The notes under the pieces are model-generated. The model had not been told where the DNA came from. It made no database searches and worked only from the letters and a program-made list of their open reading frames with translations. The translations under genes and the position numbers were made by a program. Shown here piece after piece: positions 61,182-64,000 of a stretch of DNA of 64,000 nt. Positions within the stretch are counted from its first letter, which is position 1. Each line of letters opens with the position of its first letter. The stretch lies in NCBI RefSeq assembly GCF_000716535.1, contig NZ_JNWV01000018.1, positions 1 through 64,000 on the forward strand, read 5' to 3'. This DNA comes from Streptomyces flaveolus (GTDB lineage Bacteria; Actinomycetota; Actinomycetes; Streptomycetales; Streptomycetaceae).

Positions 61182-61928
61182 ATGCCCGCGCACGTCCTGA
61201 TCCTCGGCGGCACCACCGAGGCCCGTCGCCTCGCCGCCGACCTCGCCGCCCGGCCCGGGGTGCGGGTCACCACCTCGCTCGCCGGCCGGGTCACCCGGCC
61301 CGGGGCGCTGCCCGGCGAGGTGCGGACCGGCGGCTTCGGCGGACCGGAGGGCCTCGCCGACTGGCTGCGCGCGCACCGGGTGGACGCCCTGGTGGACGCC
61401 ACCCACCCCTTCGCCGCGTCGATCACGGACCACGCGGCCCGCGCGGCGCGGGCCACGGGCGTCCCCGCCGTCGTCCTGCGCCGCCCCGGCTGGCGGCCGG
61501 GCCCCGGCGACCGATGGCACGACGTCCCGTCCCTGGCCGCGGCCGCCGAGGCCCTGCCCGGCCTCGGCCGCCGGGTGTTCCTCACCACCGGCCGCCTCGG
61601 CCTCGCGGCCTTCGCGCACCTCACCGGCCTGCGCTTCCTCGTCCGCTCCGTCGACCCGCCCGAGCCCCCGCTGCCCCCGGGCACCACCGTCGTCCTGGCC
61701 CGGGGCCCCTTCACGGTCACCGGTGAGACGGAACTCCTGCGCGCCCACCGCATCGACGTCCTGGTCACCAAGGACAGCGGCGGCGACGCGACGGCGGCGA
61801 AGCTGACGGCGGCACGCGAGCTGGGTCTCCCCGTGGTCCTCGTACGCCGCCCCGCCCTGCCGGCCGGCGTGACCGCCGTACCCGACGTGGCGGGCGCCCT
61901 GGAACGGCTGGGCTTCAGCCCGGCCTGA
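61182..61928 (+). CDS. cobK: Precorrin-6A reductase CobK/CbiJ
   Basis: A 248-residue corrin-ring reductase that reduces (cobalt-)precorrin-6A with NADPH. It has the CobK nucleotide motif VLILGGTTEARRLAADLAAR at the N-terminus. VDATHPFAASITDHAARAAR and the C-terminal VTKDSGGDATAAKLTAARELG are diagnostic. There is no ribosome site; TACGCT seven bases before ATG 61182 suggests a leaderless mRNA. It is separated from cobF by a zinc-ribbon gene. No cobalamin riboswitch is seen upstream. Confidence 0.93.
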   Translation: MPAHVLILGGTTEARRLAADLAARPGVRVTTSLAGRVTRPGALPGEVRTGGFGGPEGLADWLRAHRVDALVDATHPFAASITDHAARAARATGVPAVVLRRPGWRPGPGDRWHDVPSLAAAAEALPGLGRRVFLTTGRLGLAAFAHLTGLRFLVRSVDPPEPPLPPGTTVVLARGPFTVTGETELLRAHRIDVLVTKDSGGDATAAKLTAARELGLPVVLVRRPALPAGVTAVPDVAGALERLGFSPA

Positions 61929-62409
61929 CGGCGGCGGCCCTCAGCCGATCGATCGCGCGCAGCACCTCGTCCCGGTTCTTGGCGCTCTTCATCCAGGAGG
62001 GGAGACGGGCGACCAGGGTCATCTTCCGGCCGGTGTCGTGCCAAGGGGCGCGTTCCCGCAGACCAGCCGCGACATAGCGCCGGATGAGGTCCAGATGCCG
62101 CAGGTCGTACGCCCACTCCCGGCCGTGCCGGGTCTCGCGCTGCAGCCACAGCCGGGCACGGAAGCACGGATCCCGCGCGGGTCCCGCCGAGCCCGAATCG
62201 AGGACCACGGACCGGCCGGCCCAGGTGCGGGACAGACCACAGGAACGGCAGACCAGGCACCGGGGTGCGAAGATCCACCGCTCCTCGGCCTCCGGCCGCC
62301 GCCGTACACGGGCCACGCCGTCGCAGCGGGGGCAGTGCACCAGCACCGAGTCGAGGAAGTCGTACTTGGTGCTGCGCGGATCGCGGAAGCGGAGGGGCGG
62401 GGCGGACAT
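61915..62409 (-). CDS. TFIIB-type zinc-ribbon protein of unknown function
   Basis: A 164-residue protein. A four-Cys zinc ribbon is formed by CPRCDG near residue 26 and CLVCRSCG about 30 residues later. The rest is helical, with FRARLWLQRETRHGREWAYD and a Lys/Arg-rich KMTLVARLPSWMKSAKNRDE. GATACT lies six bases before ATG 62409, so the mRNA may be leaderless. The 3' end overlaps cobK by 14 bases. A role in nucleic-acid binding is possible but unproven. Confidence 0.75.
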   Translation of the reverse strand: MSAPPLRFRDPRSTKYDFLDSVLVHCPRCDGVARVRRRPEAEERWIFAPRCLVCRSCGLSRTWAGRSVVLDSGSAGPARDPCFRARLWLQRETRHGREWAYDLRHLDLIRRYVAAGLRERAPWHDTGRKMTLVARLPSWMKSAKNRDEVLRAIDRLRAAAVRPG

Positions 62410-62517
62410 TCCCCGAGTATCACGACGTCCGGCCCCGGCCCGCACCTGATTTAGGGTCCCTGCTCCGCTCCATCGCCCGGCCGAGGTGCCGGCCCCCGCC
62501 TCCCCGAGCCCGGTACG

Positions 62518-63300
62518 TCAGTCCCGCTCGTCCCGCGACGGGTGCCGGCGCAGCAGATACGTGTCCATGATCCAGCCCTTGCGTTCCCGTGCCTCGGCCC
62601 GCACGCGCTCGATGCGCGGACCGGCCTCGGCGATCGGGCCGGAGACGAGGATCTCGTCCGGCGTGCCTATGTAGGCACCCCAGAAGATGTCCATGTCCTC
62701 CTCGGTGTACCGCCGGAAGGCCTGGTGCGCGTCGAGCATCACGACCACGTCGTCGACCCCCTCCGGGAAACCCTCGGCCAGCCGTCGCCCGGTGGTGATC
62801 TGCACCGGCCGGGCGACCCGGTTCAGCCCCGTGCGATGCCGGGCGACCAGTGCGGAGACACTGCTGATGCCGGGCACCACGTCGTACGTGAACTCCACCG
62901 CGCCCCGCTCCAGCACCTCCTCCAGGATGCCCAGCGTGCTGTCGTACAGCGCCGGGTCCCCCCAGACCAGGAAGGCTCCCGTGCCGTCCCCGTCCAGCTC
63001 CTCGGCGATCAGCCGCTCGTAGATCCCGGCGCGGGCGCTGCGCCAGTCCCCGACGGCCGGGGAGTAGGCCGACCCGCCCGCCGTGCGGTCCCGCTCCGGA
63101 TCACGGGCCTCCACCACCCGGTACGACCCCTCGGGCAGATGCGCGTCCAGCATGTCCCGGCGGAGCTGGGTGAGATCGCTCTTCACCTCGCCCTTGTCGA
63201 GCAGGAAGAACACGTCCGTGCTCCGCAGCGCCTTGACCGCCTGGAGGGTCAGCTGGTCCGGGTCGCCCGCGCCGATACCGATGACATGAATCTTTCGCAC
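62518..63300 (-). CDS. cobF: Precorrin-6A synthase (deacetylating) CobF
   Basis: A 260-residue SAM-dependent corrin C1-methyltransferase of the aerobic cobalamin route. The tetrapyrrole-methylase motifs are IHVIGIGAGDPDQLTLQAV (first), FLVWGDPALYDSTLGI (second) and VVPGISSVSALVARH (third). CobF identity comes from the RGVRKIHVIG start and KGEVKSDLTQLRRDML. GTG 63300 is the family start. Its presence implies the oxygen-dependent pathway, consistent with CobK nearby. Confidence 0.92.
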   Translation of the reverse strand: MRKIHVIGIGAGDPDQLTLQAVKALRSTDVFFLLDKGEVKSDLTQLRRDMLDAHLPEGSYRVVEARDPERDRTAGGSAYSPAVGDWRSARAGIYERLIAEELDGDGTGAFLVWGDPALYDSTLGILEEVLERGAVEFTYDVVPGISSVSALVARHRTGLNRVARPVQITTGRRLAEGFPEGVDDVVVMLDAHQAFRRYTEEDMDIFWGAYIGTPDEILVSGPIAEAGPRIERVRAEARERKGWIMDTYLLRRHPSRDERD

Positions 63301-63449
63301 GCCCCGAGTCTGCCGCATCCCCCTGACCATGCGTCCACCGCCTCCGCACAGACTGCGACGGCGGCCCGGTCAGGGCGGACAGGGGACGTTGCGCGACTGC
63401 CGTACCCCGTGCCGGGCAGGAGCCGGGGCGGGGTCATCCGGGGGTGCAT

Positions 63450-63556
63450 CGGTCACGGTCCGCCTCGGCTTCCGCGTCGATCGGTGCCGGATCACCCAGG
63501 GGTGTGGAGTCACGGTCCCAGGCGTGGTGCCTCGGTTTCCGCGTCGATCGGTGCCG
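63450..63556. repeat. 27-bp direct duplication at the 3' end of the DUF309 gene
   Basis: The 27 bases 63463-63489 recur at 63530-63556 with one mismatch (shared core TTCCGCGTCGATCGGTGCCG). GTCACGGTCC is also doubled (63451 and 63510). The second copy is coding and includes the stop region; the first lies beyond the gene. This is a small tail duplication 60-67 bp apart. Confidence 0.8.
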
Positions 63557-63977
63557 AGCCGTTCTCCACCCGTTCCGCCAGTTCCCGGGCCCAGCGGGTG
63601 AGGCCCGGGATGTCCAGTCCGTACGGGCGGTCCTCGCCCCGTTCGGTCGCCCACTCCTCGACCGCGCCGGCGCCCCGCCGCAGCAGTCGCGCCCCGCCGA
63701 CGCCGTTGCCGCGGGCGGCGTGGGTGAGGCCCACCGCGAGCTGGGCCAGGCCCCGCCACAGCGCGCGCTCGTCCTCCGGGCCCGACTTCCAGGCGTCCTC
63801 GAACACCTCGTGCGCGTGGAACGGCCGCCCCGAGGCCAGCAGTGCCCGCGCCTCGGCGACCGTCTCCCGCGGCGTCCGCAGGACCCCCTCCGGCTGCCGG
63901 GGGACGCCCTCGGCGCCGTACGGCAGCGGGCGTCCCAGCCCGTCCCGGGGCCGCGCGTTCCGCGCCCGTCCGGTCAC
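63510..63977 (-). CDS. DUF309 protein
   Basis: A 155-residue helical protein with the DUF309 core: FHAHEVFEDAWKSGPEDERALWRGLAQLAVGLTHAARGN (residues 53-91). The H-x-x-H-E-x-x-E-x-x-W pattern is suggestive of a metal site; function is unknown. GTG 63977 lies close to the right edge and AGGGACCGGGA precedes it. The gene is independent of cobF (209-base gap filled by short repeats). Confidence 0.85.
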   Translation of the reverse strand: MTGRARNARPRDGLGRPLPYGAEGVPRQPEGVLRTPRETVAEARALLASGRPFHAHEVFEDAWKSGPEDERALWRGLAQLAVGLTHAARGNGVGGARLLRRGAGAVEEWATERGEDRPYGLDIPGLTRWARELAERVENGSAPIDAETEAPRLGP

Positions 63978-64000
63978 GTCCCGGTCCCTGGCATCCGATG

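Overview
This is a GC-rich actinobacterial chromosome segment, almost certainly Streptomyces. The evidence is the strong G/C bias at third codon positions, frequent GTG and TTG starts, a complete Streptomyces-type hopanoid cluster, a cvn conservon (sensor kinase, roadblock protein, DUF742 protein, small GTPase), a ydaO-type riboswitch in front of a LysM/M23 wall hydrolase, and paired DUF574 methyltransferases. I see no insertion sequence, prophage or CRISPR array. Gene calls were made by reading; family names come from recognised motifs and remembered homologues, not from searches.

Region 1 (1-4904) is the end of a surface-lipid or glycopolymer operon: nucleotidyltransferase (cut by the left edge), polyol-phosphate dehydrogenase of the glycerol-1-phosphate dehydrogenase type, CDP-alcohol phosphotransferase with an unusual active site, GT2 glycosyltransferase, and a TagGH/Wzm-Wzt-like ABC exporter. 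A strong terminator closes it. Region 2 (about 5005-18999) is the hopanoid cluster: hpnC, hpnD, a small ORF running into a dispersed repeat, hpnE, polyprenyl diphosphate synthase, shc, hpnG, hpnH, dedicated ispG and dxs, and the hpnO-type aminotransferase. It ends with a separately controlled XRE-cupin regulator, which has two tandem palindromic operators, and a 40-residue membrane protein. The cluster can carry isoprenoid precursors through squalene and hopene to aminobacteriohopanetriol.

Region 3 (19000-29830) holds a decayed gene, a tyrosine phosphatase, GH36 alpha-galactosidase, a c-di-AMP riboswitch with its M23 endopeptidase, a GDSL esterase, an AraC-regulator remnant, and TetR regulators around an amino-acid dehydrogenase and an MBL-fold hydrolase. 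Region 4 (29949-33896) is a small unusual locus: a propeptide-like protein, an M14 carboxypeptidase without a signal peptide, an Asp-box propeller protein, a protein with an apparent internal duplication, and a small membrane protein. Region 5 (34479-39083) is the conservon; its kinase ends in a histidine pentapeptide repeat.

Region 6 (39243-45465) has threonine catabolism (tdh-kbl), LysR and XRE-cupin regulators, GNAT, MmcQ and MFS genes. A convergent gap of imperfect DNA repeats follows. Region 7 (46007-56536) has a split transketolase under a MerR/SoxR-like promoter, tRNA-Pro(GGG), a four-gene operon with a FluG-like pair (glutamine-synthetase-like protein plus amidohydrolase), two DUF574 methyltransferases around a HAD phosphatase, a HhH nuclease-like protein, Dps and a monoacylglycerol-lipase-like hydrolase. 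Region 8 (56702-end) has thiolase and acyl-CoA ligase, a TSUP exporter, a HAD-IIA phosphatase, cobK, a zinc-ribbon protein, cobF and a DUF309 protein. Three convergent gene pairs in regions 7-8 overlap at their 3' ends.
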